Shown here: one piece after another, positions 26,988-35,878 of the stretch | How the letters are laid out: each line of letters starts with the position of its first letter | Position numbering within the stretch: position 1 is the first letter of the stretch | NCBI GenBank assembly: GCA_031553045.1 | Contig: JAVBLZ010000005.1 | Coordinates: 51,491 to 115,490 of the forward strand | Direction of reading: 5' to 3' | Length of the DNA stretch: 64,000 nt | Origin: CALXQW01 sp031553045 | GTDB taxonomy: Bacteria > Verrucomicrobiota > Verrucomicrobiia > Opitutales > Intestinicryptomonadaceae | Translations under genes and position numbers: made by a program | The notes under the pieces: model-generated | What the model was told of the DNA's origin: nothing | Databases searched by the model: none | What the model saw: only the letters and a program-made list of their open reading frames with translations

Positions 26988-29219
26988 TTAGTAGCAGCGC
27001 ACTTCAAATATTGCCGCAGGAGTACCCCAGGTTGAAGTACATTCTATAGATATTGATTTTGTTGTAAGGGGTTTGCTCAAAACAATTTTCTTTTGTGCCA
27101 AGTGCCAGTCTTTTTCTTCCGCAAGGATATTGCCTGCGGCGTCCTTTACCTTGAAATCACGCACGCTGAAAGGCACTGCGCTTTCATAATGACCCATCAA
27201 AATATGCTCAAGAGGATGGTCATAATCAGGGTCGAAAGTAATCAATATCTCATTGATTTTTTGCGGAGCCTGCCAGCTAAGGGTGAGCGTAGGCGCAATA
27301 TCGCAACAGCAGGCAACCCATGCGTTAACCGCACGTACGGGGCGTGCCCAGCCATTTACAACGTTCTTGACGTTAAAGCAGTCGAGAGCGGGAACAACCT
27401 TCATCGCAAAATTTTTGCCTGCGGGTCTGCGCTCGGGCAGCCAGAATTCAAATGCTTCAACACCTATGTTTTTTGGTGGTATTTGCGCCGCAGATTCCGC
27501 AACGGCTGCGTTGAATTTTTGCCCAACTGAAAGTATGCCTGTAATGCGGTCGTCAGAGAGTACAACTTCAACGTCCTTGTTTATCATAAGACAGACAAAT
27601 GCGTAGCGAGTATCGTCTATATTTGTAGCAAAATCCAGCTCTACCCATTGATTTCTGCCTGCCTTGAGCTTGATTTGTTTTTTTGCAAGCGTAAGGTTTG
27701 GCGTGTGGTTTGCAATTTTTTCCGCAACTTTTAAGTGGGCTTCCAAAGTGGTGTCTTTGAGTGCGTGCACAAGATAGCTTACCTTGGGCATTTTGCCTTT
27801 GGTTACGGGTATCATCATAGCCCAAGCTTCTGTGAGCTTGCGTGTTTCGCCATTGGGATTGAACTGAGAAAGCTTTGATGTAGAGCTTGCTTCAATTTTT
27901 GCCTTTTGCGCCAAATCATTGGCGTCTTTGATTGCCACGTTTGGTATGTATTGACCCATCTTCAAAAGACGGCTTTGCAACTGCTTTATGAATTTTTTAT
28001 CCGCAACATCACGGGGCAAAATTTTATTTTCTTTGCACATCGCAGCAGCAATACCAACAGCCTGCGCATTGTGTCCGCAAGTTGCCATCACACGGGTTGT
28101 GCCGTAAGCCACGTGAGATGCGCTTATAGACCTGCCGCCCAAGAACAAATTTTTAATGTTTTTGCTGTACATAGTGCGGTAGGGTATAGTGTACACACCC
28201 TGACTATGCCACTGTACGCAGGGCGCAGATTTGCTATATAAACCGTCAACAGGATGGTGGTCTAACGCCCAGCCGCCGTAAGACACGTCGTCATAGTGCT
28301 CGCGCTGTTCAATAACATCTTGCTGTATGAGAATGTAATCACCTTCAAACCTTCTGTTTTCACGCTTGCCAGGCACATTTGCAACCCATTCCAAAGTCAA
28401 ATTTTCAGCTTCCGGAAATTTGCCGGAATTTTTGATATAATTCCAGATACCGTAAGTAGCACGCCAAAGCTCATCTTTAATATCTTCAGATTTTTTGATT
28501 GTGTCAAACCTGCCGCCATACTCAATCCACCAATACTTGATGTGCGACTTCACGCTGAATGGGCGGAAACGGCTCATCTTTTCGACATCAGCCATGGATA
28601 TTGCGGTGTCGGGGGCTACGAATTTTACGGGTTTGCCGGTATCTTTGGTAGTAAAAAGTATTGAACTGCCAAGCAAGTCCGTAGAGGGCTTGTCGAGGGC
28701 GTATTTTTCGCCAAATTCTTTTTTAGATTCCATCCCCATGCGGAATGCCGCACCCGAGAGAAAGCCCAATATGCCGTCGCCGGAAGAATCCACAAAAAGC
28801 GGCGCATTAACTTCATAAAATGTTGAATTTTGCGAGCAAAATGCCTTCACGCTTGAGATGGTTTCAGCATCGGATTTTTCTGCGGCAAAAACCGCCGTGT
28901 TTAAGAGTAAGGTTATGTTTTTTTCCGCACGCACTTTTTCTATGAGCATGTAGTCAAATATATGTGCATTACCTTCTTTGTTGCGCCAAAGATTTTCAAG
29001 GAAAAGTTCATGAACAATACCGCCTTCCATAGCCCAGCGATTGTTGTTGCCCATGTGAGACGTTGCACCCAACATCCAGATTCTGATTTCACTTGAACCG
29101 TTGCCGCCAAGCACGGGCCTGTCTTGGATTAAGACAACTTTGACGCCGTTCCTTGCGGCAGTTATCGCTGCACACGCACCGGCCAAACCGCCGCCGACTA
29201 TGCACAAGTCGGTATTCAT
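26988..29219 (-). CDS. FAD-dependent oxidoreductase (FAD_oxidored) with C-terminal discoidin-like domain
   Basis: The 743-residue protein starts with a dinucleotide-binding motif, DLCIVGGGLAGA, followed by LGGNGSSEIRIW, which is typical of the large FAD_oxidored family of Planctomycetes and Verrucomicrobia. LFVDSSGDGILG and LFLGGRSISASHVAYGTTRVM are further family signs. The last 130 or so residues (LTLSWQAPQKINEILITFD onward) look like an F5/8-type carbohydrate-binding domain. There is no signal peptide from the ATG at 29219; a 16-codon longer start at 29267 is possible. Its substrate is unknown, but the linked SSS symporter suggests oxidation of an imported sugar derivative. Confidence 0.85.
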   Translation of the reverse strand: MNTDLCIVGGGLAGACAAITAARNGVKVVLIQDRPVLGGNGSSEIRIWMLGATSHMGNNNRWAMEGGIVHELFLENLWRNKEGNAHIFDYMLIEKVRAEKNITLLLNTAVFAAEKSDAETISSVKAFCSQNSTFYEVNAPLFVDSSGDGILGFLSGAAFRMGMESKKEFGEKYALDKPSTDLLGSSILFTTKDTGKPVKFVAPDTAISMADVEKMSRFRPFSVKSHIKYWWIEYGGRFDTIKKSEDIKDELWRATYGIWNYIKNSGKFPEAENLTLEWVANVPGKRENRRFEGDYILIQQDVIEQREHYDDVSYGGWALDHHPVDGLYSKSAPCVQWHSQGVYTIPYRTMYSKNIKNLFLGGRSISASHVAYGTTRVMATCGHNAQAVGIAAAMCKENKILPRDVADKKFIKQLQSRLLKMGQYIPNVAIKDANDLAQKAKIEASSTSKLSQFNPNGETRKLTEAWAMMIPVTKGKMPKVSYLVHALKDTTLEAHLKVAEKIANHTPNLTLAKKQIKLKAGRNQWVELDFATNIDDTRYAFVCLMINKDVEVVLSDDRITGILSVGQKFNAAVAESAAQIPPKNIGVEAFEFWLPERRPAGKNFAMKVVPALDCFNVKNVVNGWARPVRAVNAWVACCCDIAPTLTLSWQAPQKINEILITFDPDYDHPLEHILMGHYESAVPFSVRDFKVKDAAGNILAEEKDWHLAQKKIVLSKPLTTKSISIECTSTWGTPAAIFEVRCY

Positions 29220-29327
29220 TTTGACAGTATTTTCTTCACGCTTTTGACAAGCTTTGGATATTATCATGATTATATGTTCCGTTCTATTTGAATTTCAAAT
29301 TAGTATGTAAAAATGCTTTCGGAAAGT

Positions 29328-29367
29328 TAATTTTAAAGAAAGGACAATGTCAAGCAGACATTGCCCC
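29328..29367 (-). terminator. Terminator of the 43-residue lipoprotein gene
   Basis: On the minus strand GGCAATGTC pairs with GACATTGTCC (one bulged base, loop TGCTT) followed by TTTCTTTAAAA. It lies 26 bases past the stop of the small lipoprotein gene. Confidence 0.6.
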
Positions 29368-29392
29368 AAATGAGAATCGTAAATTGTGGCAA

Positions 29393-29524
29393 TTAGTGTG
29401 GCATGCTGAGCAAGTTTACAAGGTTAACCGTGCTTGAAGTTGCCTGATAAGCCGACGAATTTGACGCACAGCCTACAAACAAAAAGGAAATTGTTAAAAG
29501 CATTATAACCACAATTTTTTTCAT
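29393..29524 (-). CDS. 43-residue lipoprotein (entericidin-like size)
   Basis: A short frame encodes MKKIVVIMLLTISFLFVGC and then a 24-residue mature peptide ending LLSMPH. The leader is a textbook lipoprotein signal peptide with lipobox FVGC and Cys19. The mature part is Ser/Thr/Asn-rich with no other motif. A plausible terminator follows. It lies between two divergent carbohydrate genes on the minus strand. Size and form recall entericidin-like or other tiny lipoproteins, but there is no sequence link. I am fairly confident that it is translated because leader, lipobox and stop are all in place. Confidence 0.65.
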   Translation of the reverse strand: MKKIVVIMLLTISFLFVGCASNSSAYQATSSTVNLVNLLSMPH

Positions 29525-29604
29525 GTTCAAAAATGTATTTCAAAATTAAATTTTGTAAATTAAATTGTAATATAAAAATTTTTTGGAATAATTAAACTTC
29601 AATT

Positions 29605-31752
29605 ATGAATAAATTAATCTTAACGCTTACTGCTTTAAGTCTGAGTTTTTTTGCTCTGGCAAAAGATGCGGACTATAAACTCTATTTTGAAGAAAATTTC
29701 ATAAATCCTAAAGAGCTTTTTAAAGGATTCACATACAACTCTCCAAACTGTAAGCCCTTGAGCGCACAAGAAAGCGGCTCAAATAAGGCCGGTCTTGAGC
29801 TAAATAATTTAGATTCAAATGCCGACTACCCAAGCATATTCACTCTTGCAAATTTGGATTCAGGCAAGATTTACAAGCTCTCTATAAGCTACAAAGTCTT
29901 GGAATTTTCGCCCTCAAATAAGTACGGATTTTTTGCGAATTTTGAGGGTGAGAGCTCTGGCGGAAAATTCAAACGTTGCAATTCCAGAAGCTTTGGAAGG
30001 GTCTTGGGTGAAGAGGGCGAGTTTGTGATGTATGCAAGAGTGTCTAGCGATTTCCTCAGTGGGCGTTTGGATATTACTTCGCACAAGGGTGGCAGGCTTT
30101 TAATCACGAGCTTAAAACTATACGCTTGCGACTCAAGCCCCGAAGGCAACTGGATGTTTGAAAAAAACACCTTTATTGGTATGAAAATTTTGCCCACAAA
30201 TACGGAATTTTTAAGTCAGCATCCAAAGTTTGCGTCTTTATCAAAAGAAAAATTCTTCCCATTTATTGACGAGTTTGGTCAGTTTAAACACGCCGATTGG
30301 GTTGGGAAAATCAAAAACAAAGACGAACTGAAGTTGCACAAAGATTTTGAGCAAGAATTTTTAAGCGCCAATAAAAAATTTGAAAATCTGGACAAATTTG
30401 GCGGCTTGATTGACGAAAAGTTCAAATTTGAACCCACGGGGTTTTTTACTCTAAAAAAAGTGGAAGGCAAATGGTTTTTCATAACGCCTGAGGGCAATTT
30501 ATTTTGGTCTTTCGGGGTTAATTGTGCCGGTGTTTTCCCCAGTACCCCAATCAGCGACAGAGAATTTTATTTTGATGATGTATCTGAAGAAAATTACAAA
30601 ACTCACGGTGTCTGGGGGGCGTATTATTACAAGAAGCTCCACACGGTATATAGCTTTGCAAAACGCAATGTTGACTTAAAATACGGGCAAGACGCCGCCA
30701 ACAAATTTTACGCTATTGCACCCAAAAGAATGCAGGCTTTTGGGATGAATACTTACGGGGCTTGGTCTAGCAAAATCCTTTGCGAAGCGGGCAATATGCC
30801 TTACATGGTTTTTACAAGCTCTAAAACCAAAGTTATGTTGAAACCCAAAATGGCTCTCGACAGACCCACTTCAAAACTCCCCGACTTTTTTGCGTCCGAT
30901 TTTGAAAGAGACACTTTTGATAGCGTGGCAAAATCTGCAACAGAAATAAATTCTCCATACTGTGTGGGCGTATTCATTGATAATGAACTGCCTTGGCAGA
31001 ATAACGAAGGCAAGTTGGCAAGAGTTGTTCTAAGCTGTCCTGCCTCTCAGCCTTCAAAAGCTGCGTTTAAAGACTTTTTGGAAAAAAAGTACGGTCATGT
31101 AAAAAAGCTCAATGCGGCTTGGTTAAGCGGATATTCAAGCTGGGACGACTTTTTGAATAATCAAGATTTCCTGCCCGAAACCAAGGAGTCTGAAGCCGAC
31201 ATTCTGGCTTTTGAAAAACTTGTTTATGAGCGTTATTTTAAAACATGTAAAAATGCCTTGAAGGCTGTGTGCGGTAACGCTCTATACTTGGGTTGCAGAT
31301 TTGCTTGGTTTAATAAACTTTTGCAAGAAGTGGCAAGTCAGTATTGCGATGCCGTCAGCCATAATCTTTATCTGAACGATGTTGCAGGATACTCTCTGCC
31401 TGAAGGCGCATTAGATAAACCAATAATGATTGGCGAATTTCACTTCGGGAATCAGGATATGGGAATTTTTGGAGGTGGGTTGCGTACACGCCTCACATAT
31501 CAAGAGAAGTTGGATGCATTTGTAAAATACATGAAAAGCGCAATAGAAAACCCAAATATAGTGGGTGCACATTGGTTTCAGTGGCTAGATCAACCTACGA
31601 CAGGCAGGCACGACGGCGAAAATTTCTCCGTGGGGCTCTTTGATATTTGCGATACGCCTTATTATGAATTTGCAAAACTTTCCAGAGAGCTTTCTAAAGA
31701 TATGTATTTAGAGCGTTTTAAATCGGAGGGCGCAAAGAATAAGGACAAATAA
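29605..31752 (+). CDS. Exported glycoside hydrolase, GH50/agarase-like
   Basis: The 715-residue protein has a signal peptide (MNKLILTLTALSLSFFALA), an N-terminal beta-rich domain of about 180 residues (carbohydrate-binding-like), then a TIM-barrel hydrolase. Motifs resemble GH50 beta-agarases: FFTLKKVEGKWFFITPEGNL, FIDNELPW with a candidate acid/base Glu, IGEFHFG with a candidate nucleophile Glu, and AHWFQWLDQPTTGRHDGENF. GH50 enzymes cut beta-linked galactans; outside marine agar degraders the substrate may be another galactoside. It is divergent from the symporter/FAD operon, and both may serve the same polysaccharide. Confidence 0.78.
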   Translation: MNKLILTLTALSLSFFALAKDADYKLYFEENFINPKELFKGFTYNSPNCKPLSAQESGSNKAGLELNNLDSNADYPSIFTLANLDSGKIYKLSISYKVLEFSPSNKYGFFANFEGESSGGKFKRCNSRSFGRVLGEEGEFVMYARVSSDFLSGRLDITSHKGGRLLITSLKLYACDSSPEGNWMFEKNTFIGMKILPTNTEFLSQHPKFASLSKEKFFPFIDEFGQFKHADWVGKIKNKDELKLHKDFEQEFLSANKKFENLDKFGGLIDEKFKFEPTGFFTLKKVEGKWFFITPEGNLFWSFGVNCAGVFPSTPISDREFYFDDVSEENYKTHGVWGAYYYKKLHTVYSFAKRNVDLKYGQDAANKFYAIAPKRMQAFGMNTYGAWSSKILCEAGNMPYMVFTSSKTKVMLKPKMALDRPTSKLPDFFASDFERDTFDSVAKSATEINSPYCVGVFIDNELPWQNNEGKLARVVLSCPASQPSKAAFKDFLEKKYGHVKKLNAAWLSGYSSWDDFLNNQDFLPETKESEADILAFEKLVYERYFKTCKNALKAVCGNALYLGCRFAWFNKLLQEVASQYCDAVSHNLYLNDVAGYSLPEGALDKPIMIGEFHFGNQDMGIFGGGLRTRLTYQEKLDAFVKYMKSAIENPNIVGAHWFQWLDQPTTGRHDGENFSVGLFDICDTPYYEFAKLSRELSKDMYLERFKSEGAKNKDK

Positions 31753-31882
31753 AATTTAAAATTTTGCGAAAATACGGATTTATGCTTAGGGAAAAATGTA
31801 CTTGAAATATAAAACAATGTATGTCATATCAAACAGAAATCTTTAAGCGCAATTTTAACAAGCTAACAATGAGGAAATAATT

Positions 31883-32887
31883 ATGGTAATGAAAAAATTT
31901 TTAAACGCTCCCGAAAACATTACAACAGAGCTATTGGAAGGTATGGCTATGGCTTATGCAGATAAGGTTGCCATAGTAAATAAAAAGATTGTCGTCCGTA
32001 AAAACCCAAAGTCTTTAGACAAGGTTGCAATAGTTACCTTAGGCGGCGCAGGGCATGAGCCCGCATTAAGCGGTTTTGTCGGAGAAGGGCTTTTAGACGC
32101 AAGCATAGTCGGCGATGTCTTTGCTGCACCGGGGGCGCCAAATGTCTTGGAAGCTCTAAAAATGCTAAAAAGAGATGCGGGTATATTGCTTGTTGTGCTC
32201 AACCATGCGGGCGATGTCATGAGCTCTAACATGGCTTTGCAGCTTGCAAAGCGTGAAAATATTAAAGTCGCCAAAATTTTGACCGCCGAAGATATTAGTG
32301 CGGGGCTTGAAACTCCAGTTGCCGACAGGCGTGGTTTGGCTGGCTGCGTACCGCTTTTCAAAGTGATTGGCGCTGCCGCCGAAGCGGGCAAAAGCCTTGA
32401 AGAAATCGTGGAAATTGGCGAGCGTTTTAATAATCAAATGGCGACTTTGGCGGTGGCAATGACGGGCTGTACGCATCCTCAAAATGGACAAACTATAACT
32501 GAACTGCCCGATGATGAGATGGAAATTGGCATGGGGCAGCACGGCGAAGCGGGCGGCGGCAGAACTAAAATTTTAAGCGCAGACGAAACTGCCGAGCGCA
32601 TGATTGCCAAACTTGCTGAAGCCGTCAACGCAAAGCAGGGCGATGAAGTATTTCTTATCATAAACGGCGTGGGCGCAACTACGCTTATGGAAATGAGCAT
32701 AGTTTTCAGAGGCGCTGCAAAATGGCTTGAAGCAAAGGGGATAAAGGTCGCAAAGGGCTATATTGACGAGATTTTAACCGTTCAGGAAATGGCTGGCTTT
32801 CAGATGATTTTATGCAAGTTGGATAAAGACCATCTGCCGCTTCTCAACGCTCTTTGCAATTCTCCTTATTGGACAAACATAGGCTAA
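31883..32887 (+). CDS. dhaK: Dihydroxyacetone kinase, DhaK-type substrate-binding subunit
   Basis: The 334-residue protein matches DhaK: LGGAGHEPALSGFVGEGLLDA near the N-terminus, LNHAGDVMS, and the GMGQHGEAG motif in which His220 would bind the ketone substrate covalently (His218 in E. coli). A GAGGA ribosome binding site lies seven bases upstream of the ATG. dhaL follows after two bases. No phosphotransferase DhaM gene is nearby, so phosphorylation is probably ATP-dependent. Related DhaK/DhaL pairs act on erythrulose or other short ketoses, so dihydroxyacetone is not certain. Confidence 0.9.
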   Translation: MVMKKFLNAPENITTELLEGMAMAYADKVAIVNKKIVVRKNPKSLDKVAIVTLGGAGHEPALSGFVGEGLLDASIVGDVFAAPGAPNVLEALKMLKRDAGILLVVLNHAGDVMSSNMALQLAKRENIKVAKILTAEDISAGLETPVADRRGLAGCVPLFKVIGAAAEAGKSLEEIVEIGERFNNQMATLAVAMTGCTHPQNGQTITELPDDEMEIGMGQHGEAGGGRTKILSADETAERMIAKLAEAVNAKQGDEVFLIINGVGATTLMEMSIVFRGAAKWLEAKGIKVAKGYIDEILTVQEMAGFQMILCKLDKDHLPLLNALCNSPYWTNIG

Positions 32888-32889
32888 TT

Positions 32890-33501
32890 ATGAATTTTGA
32901 TTTAGAACTGGCAAAAAAGCTCTTTTCCGCCGCAAAACAGGTGATGATAGAGCGTGAGATTGAATTTTCCAAGCTCGACGCCGCCACCGGAGACGGCGAC
33001 CACGGCACGGCAATAAAGGCGGCGGTATCAACGGCTTCTGACACTTTGGCGGCATCTTCAGACCTTAAACAGGCGTTTTTTGACGCAGGTTTTGCCACGA
33101 TGTCGGCAACAAGCGGCTCTACAAGCACTTTGTTTGGCTCTCTTTTGATGGGGTTTTCAGACGGCATTGCCGACAGCGCAATATCTTTGGATGCTGCTAT
33201 GCTTTGCAAAGCTTTTGAAAGCGGACTGGAAAATGTCAAAATGCAAACCAAGGCAAATATCGGCGACAAAACCATGATGGATGCCTTGATACCTGCCGTT
33301 GAATCCATGAAGGGGGCGGCAAATCTTAAAGAGCTCTTTGACAATGCGGCAAAAGCTGCAAAAGCGGGCGCAGAGGCAACGGTAAATATGCAGGCAAAAT
33401 TTGGTAGGGCAAGAAACCTTGCTGAAAAATCTATAGGCGTTGCCGACGCAGGCGCAACCTCGATGTCCGCCATTTTTGAAGTTTTTTCAAAATCACTTTA
33501 G
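32890..33501 (+). CDS. dhaL: Dihydroxyacetone kinase, DhaL-type nucleotide-binding subunit
   Basis: The 203-residue helical protein has the GDGDHGTAIKAA motif, whose Asp residues coordinate Mg-ADP/ATP, MSATSGSTSTLFGSLLMGF, and GDKTMMDALIPA. These are the conserved DhaL segments. The ATG at 32890 is two bases after the dhaK stop; upstream frame codons overlap dhaK and are not used. It forms the two-subunit kinase with DhaK. Confidence 0.92.
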   Translation: MNFDLELAKKLFSAAKQVMIEREIEFSKLDAATGDGDHGTAIKAAVSTASDTLAASSDLKQAFFDAGFATMSATSGSTSTLFGSLLMGFSDGIADSAISLDAAMLCKAFESGLENVKMQTKANIGDKTMMDALIPAVESMKGAANLKELFDNAAKAAKAGAEATVNMQAKFGRARNLAEKSIGVADAGATSMSAIFEVFSKSL

Positions 33502-33522
33502 TATTCCAGACCTAAAGCATAA

Positions 33523-33560
33523 TTTTGCCGAGTTTGTAAGAACATTCTCGGCAATTTTTT
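33523..33560 (+). terminator. Intrinsic terminator of dhaKL
   Basis: TTGCCGAG (33525-33532) pairs with CTCGGCAA (33547-33554) and runs into TTTTTT, 24 bases past the dhaL stop. Confidence 0.88.
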
Positions 33561-33609
33561 GCGTAGAAAAAAAATTGACATCACAAATAAAACCATTACT
33601 TATTGGGTT

Positions 33610-34644
33610 ATGAAAAGAAACAAGTTTATAGTTTTTCTGCTTACCCTGTTTGTAGGAGGGTTTTCTTGTGCGGCGGCTGATTGGACAGGTGCGGTTTATG
33701 GCGTTTTAAGCGGTACCGATACGGCTACCACCAGAACGATCAGTTATTATGACGCAAATGGCATTTTGCTAGGCTCTCAGTCTATGGCAACATCAAATTT
33801 TGTCGGCGCAAATGCAATAGCTTATGGCTCTACCGTTTGCCCCAATCTGGGTGAAGGCGGTAAAGGCTTGGTATTGTTGCGCACGGAAGTTGGTTCCGCC
33901 ACAGAAACCTCGCCAAATGCCGGTAGGACTATAAATTTTTACGTAGACCCTGTTACTGCAACAGGTGCAAGTTTGGCTCGTACAACGCCCTCAACTTACG
34001 GTACTGTAAGCGGTCCTGCATTGGCTTCGCCAGCTATAGACCATTATGTAGATTTAGTTGTAGCAAAAAATGGTTCGCTGCTTGCTTTGGTAAACAGAAA
34101 AAATGAAACAACAGGGGCTATTACCGGCGTTTATCTTTATCCATTTGCAATCCCTGAAACTCACGCTTCATACCCCAACTTGAATCGCGAGAACGATACA
34201 TATTTCAATCAACTATTAAATATTAGCAATATTGAAACAACGGCTGTTGCCACAGGGGATTTTTTGAAAAATCAAACTTATGACAATCAGTTTGCCCTCG
34301 TTGATATTAATGGTCTTTTGACTATCAGAAACAGCACTTATGGCAGTAGCCAAGCCACACAAGTTGCAACAGGTTTTACGCCTTTTGACATTAGTTTGGG
34401 TAAGGATATTGTCAGTATTTGGGAAAGTGATTACAACTATTTGGCAGTTCTCTATGATGACAACAGTGTTGTTGAGTGGGATGTGGCTACTGCTACTCAG
34501 AAAAACACTTTTACTTTTGCTGGTTTAACCAATGCTTTAGACGTTGTGCGCTTTACGGCTTTAATTCCTGAGCCCTCAGCTTATGCGGCAATATTTGGCT
34601 TTGCGGCACTGGCTCTCGTATTTTTGAAGCGCAGGCGCAAATAA
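33610..34644 (+). CDS. PEP-CTERM domain surface protein
   Basis: The 344-residue protein has a signal peptide (MKRNKFIVFLLTLFVGGF), a Ser/Thr/Gly-rich beta-propeller-like body, and a C-terminal sorting tag: IPEPSAYAAIFG, a hydrophobic helix and KRRRK. This tripartite end is what exosortases recognise, and the exosortase at 7984-8856 is the likely processing enzyme. The body (repeated GxxFxNQ and strand-turn-strand stretches) matches nothing I know. The ATG at 33610 is chosen because it opens the signal peptide. A TTGACA lies only 35 bases upstream. Confidence 0.9.
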   Translation: MKRNKFIVFLLTLFVGGFSCAAADWTGAVYGVLSGTDTATTRTISYYDANGILLGSQSMATSNFVGANAIAYGSTVCPNLGEGGKGLVLLRTEVGSATETSPNAGRTINFYVDPVTATGASLARTTPSTYGTVSGPALASPAIDHYVDLVVAKNGSLLALVNRKNETTGAITGVYLYPFAIPETHASYPNLNRENDTYFNQLLNISNIETTAVATGDFLKNQTYDNQFALVDINGLLTIRNSTYGSSQATQVATGFTPFDISLGKDIVSIWESDYNYLAVLYDDNSVVEWDVATATQKNTFTFAGLTNALDVVRFTALIPEPSAYAAIFGFAALALVFLKRRRK

Positions 34645-34700
34645 ATTTTTCAAGTAGGTTTGTAAAAAAATCTGTACTTTAAAAATCCCTTTAAAAATGT

Positions 34701-34732
34701 AACTCCTTCTTTTGCAGAAGGGGTTATTTTTT
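34701..34732 (+). terminator. Intrinsic terminator of the PEP-CTERM gene
   Basis: AACTCCTTCT (34701-34710) pairs with AGAAGGGGTT (34716-34725) across TTTGC, followed by ATTTTTT. Confidence 0.85.
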
Positions 34733-34764
34733 ACATAAAATTTGGTTGAAATAGCAAACGTTGT

Positions 34765-34821
34765 TTTAGTTAAATTCATAACAATGTTATAATCAATTAC
34801 ATAAAGTTTTTGCAAAAACTT
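34765..34821 (+). promoter_or_regulatory. Putative promoter and 18-base operator-like palindrome of the lsrF-like gene
   Basis: TTAGTT (34765-34770) and a perfect TATAAT (34788-34793) are spaced by 17 bases, so transcription would start near 34800. A perfect 18-base palindrome, AAGTTTTTGCAAAAACTT, covers 34804-34821. A palindrome over the start site is a common place for a repressor. A TTGACA at 34830 lacks a good -10. No regulator gene is adjacent. Confidence 0.5.
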
Positions 34822-34894
34822 GATTTTACTTGACATACATCGCATATATTAAGAGTCTCTTTGAAAGTTAACAAAATTAAAAAAGAGAAAAATT

Positions 34895-35767
34895 ATGGCA
34901 GACATAGACGGCAATAAAGACGCAGCAAATTATGGCATTGGCACTCCGGTCAAGAAAAAGGCATTTCATTTGAAAGGCTTGGATCATGCGGACTGGGGCA
35001 TTAAAGACAGAATGAGCAGGATCTTCGACAAGCGTAGCGGCAATACTGTCATGTTGGCGTTTGACCACGGTTATATCATGGGCCCTACAAGTGGTCTTGA
35101 AAGAATTGATTTGAGTGTTGCACCGCTTATCAAGTACGCAGATTGCCTTATGTGCACCCGTGGCATTTTGCGTGCAAATGTGCCCGCAGATTGCGGCAAA
35201 CCAATATCTTTGCGCTTCAGCGCAGGTGGCACAATATTGGGCAATCTCAATGACGAATGTATTATGGATATTGAAGAAGCGGTGCGCTTGAACGCTTCTG
35301 CACTGGCTGTAATGGTTGCAATAGGCAGTGAGTTTGAAGCTCTCACAATACGCAATCTTACAAAGACTGTCGATTTGGGCAACAAGTACGGCATACCAAG
35401 TTTGGGCGTAACCGCAGTGGGTAAAGAGCTTACAAGAGACGCACGTTATTTGGGCTTGGCTACAAGGGTATGCGCTGAAAATGGCGCAACCTTCGTAAAG
35501 ACTTATTATTGCGATGATTTTGAAAAAGTTGCGGCAGGTTGCCCCGTACCAATCGTGATAGCGGGCGGCAAAAAACTTCCTGAAAAAGATGCGTTGGAAC
35601 TTTGCTACAAAGCAATCAATGACGGCGCTGCCGGTGTTGACATGGGCAGAAATATATTCCAAGCGGAAAGCCCATCTGCAATGATACAGGCGGTGCGTGG
35701 CGTTGTGCACAAAGGTTTGAAGGTTGAAGAAGCCTTTGCAATGTATAACGACCTCAAGAGCAAATAA
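34895..35767 (+). CDS. lsrF: LsrF-like class I aldolase/thiolase
   Basis: The 290-residue protein resembles E. coli LsrF along its whole length: LDHADWGIKDRMSRIFD, VMLAFDHGYIMGPTSGLERID, LMCTRGILR, GSEFEALTIRN, and VKTYY with the predicted Schiff-base Lys202 (Lys203 in LsrF). VPIVIAGGKKLPEKDALE and GVDMGRNIFQ are also shared. LsrF cleaves the phosphorylated autoinducer-2 derivative P-HPD by thiolysis to DHAP and acetyl-CoA. No lsrK, lsrG or lsr transporter gene is present here. The nearby dhaKL could join at the triose level, but an AI-2 role is not shown, and related aldolases use other ketose phosphates. Confidence 0.85.
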   Translation: MADIDGNKDAANYGIGTPVKKKAFHLKGLDHADWGIKDRMSRIFDKRSGNTVMLAFDHGYIMGPTSGLERIDLSVAPLIKYADCLMCTRGILRANVPADCGKPISLRFSAGGTILGNLNDECIMDIEEAVRLNASALAVMVAIGSEFEALTIRNLTKTVDLGNKYGIPSLGVTAVGKELTRDARYLGLATRVCAENGATFVKTYYCDDFEKVAAGCPVPIVIAGGKKLPEKDALELCYKAINDGAAGVDMGRNIFQAESPSAMIQAVRGVVHKGLKVEEAFAMYNDLKSK

Positions 35768-35833
35768 ACAAATTCTCAGAAAAATAATTGTTCCCAATAC
35801 GAACACTTATACGTCGAGAAATTTGAAAATTTT

Positions 35834-35863
35834 AAAAGCTGCAAATTTTGCAGCTTTTTTTTG
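35834..35863 (+). terminator. Intrinsic terminator between lsrF and murB (convergent)
   Basis: AAAAGCTGCAA pairs with TTGCAGCTTTT (loop ATT) followed by a long T run. It lies between two convergent genes and may act in both directions. Confidence 0.9.
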
Positions 35864-35878
35864 CGTCATATAAAACTT

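Noticed and set aside
32844..33473. A 209-codon minus-strand open frame opposite dhaL
   Set aside because: The DhaL motif GDGDHG is on the plus strand; the antisense frame is Ala/Ser-rich because of codon bias on the other strand.
34877..35806. A 309-codon open frame on the minus strand across the lsrF-like gene
   Set aside because: The plus-strand frame matches LsrF along its full length with active-site residues. The antisense product is rich in His, Cys and Tyr, with no recognisable motif, as expected from a shadow frame.
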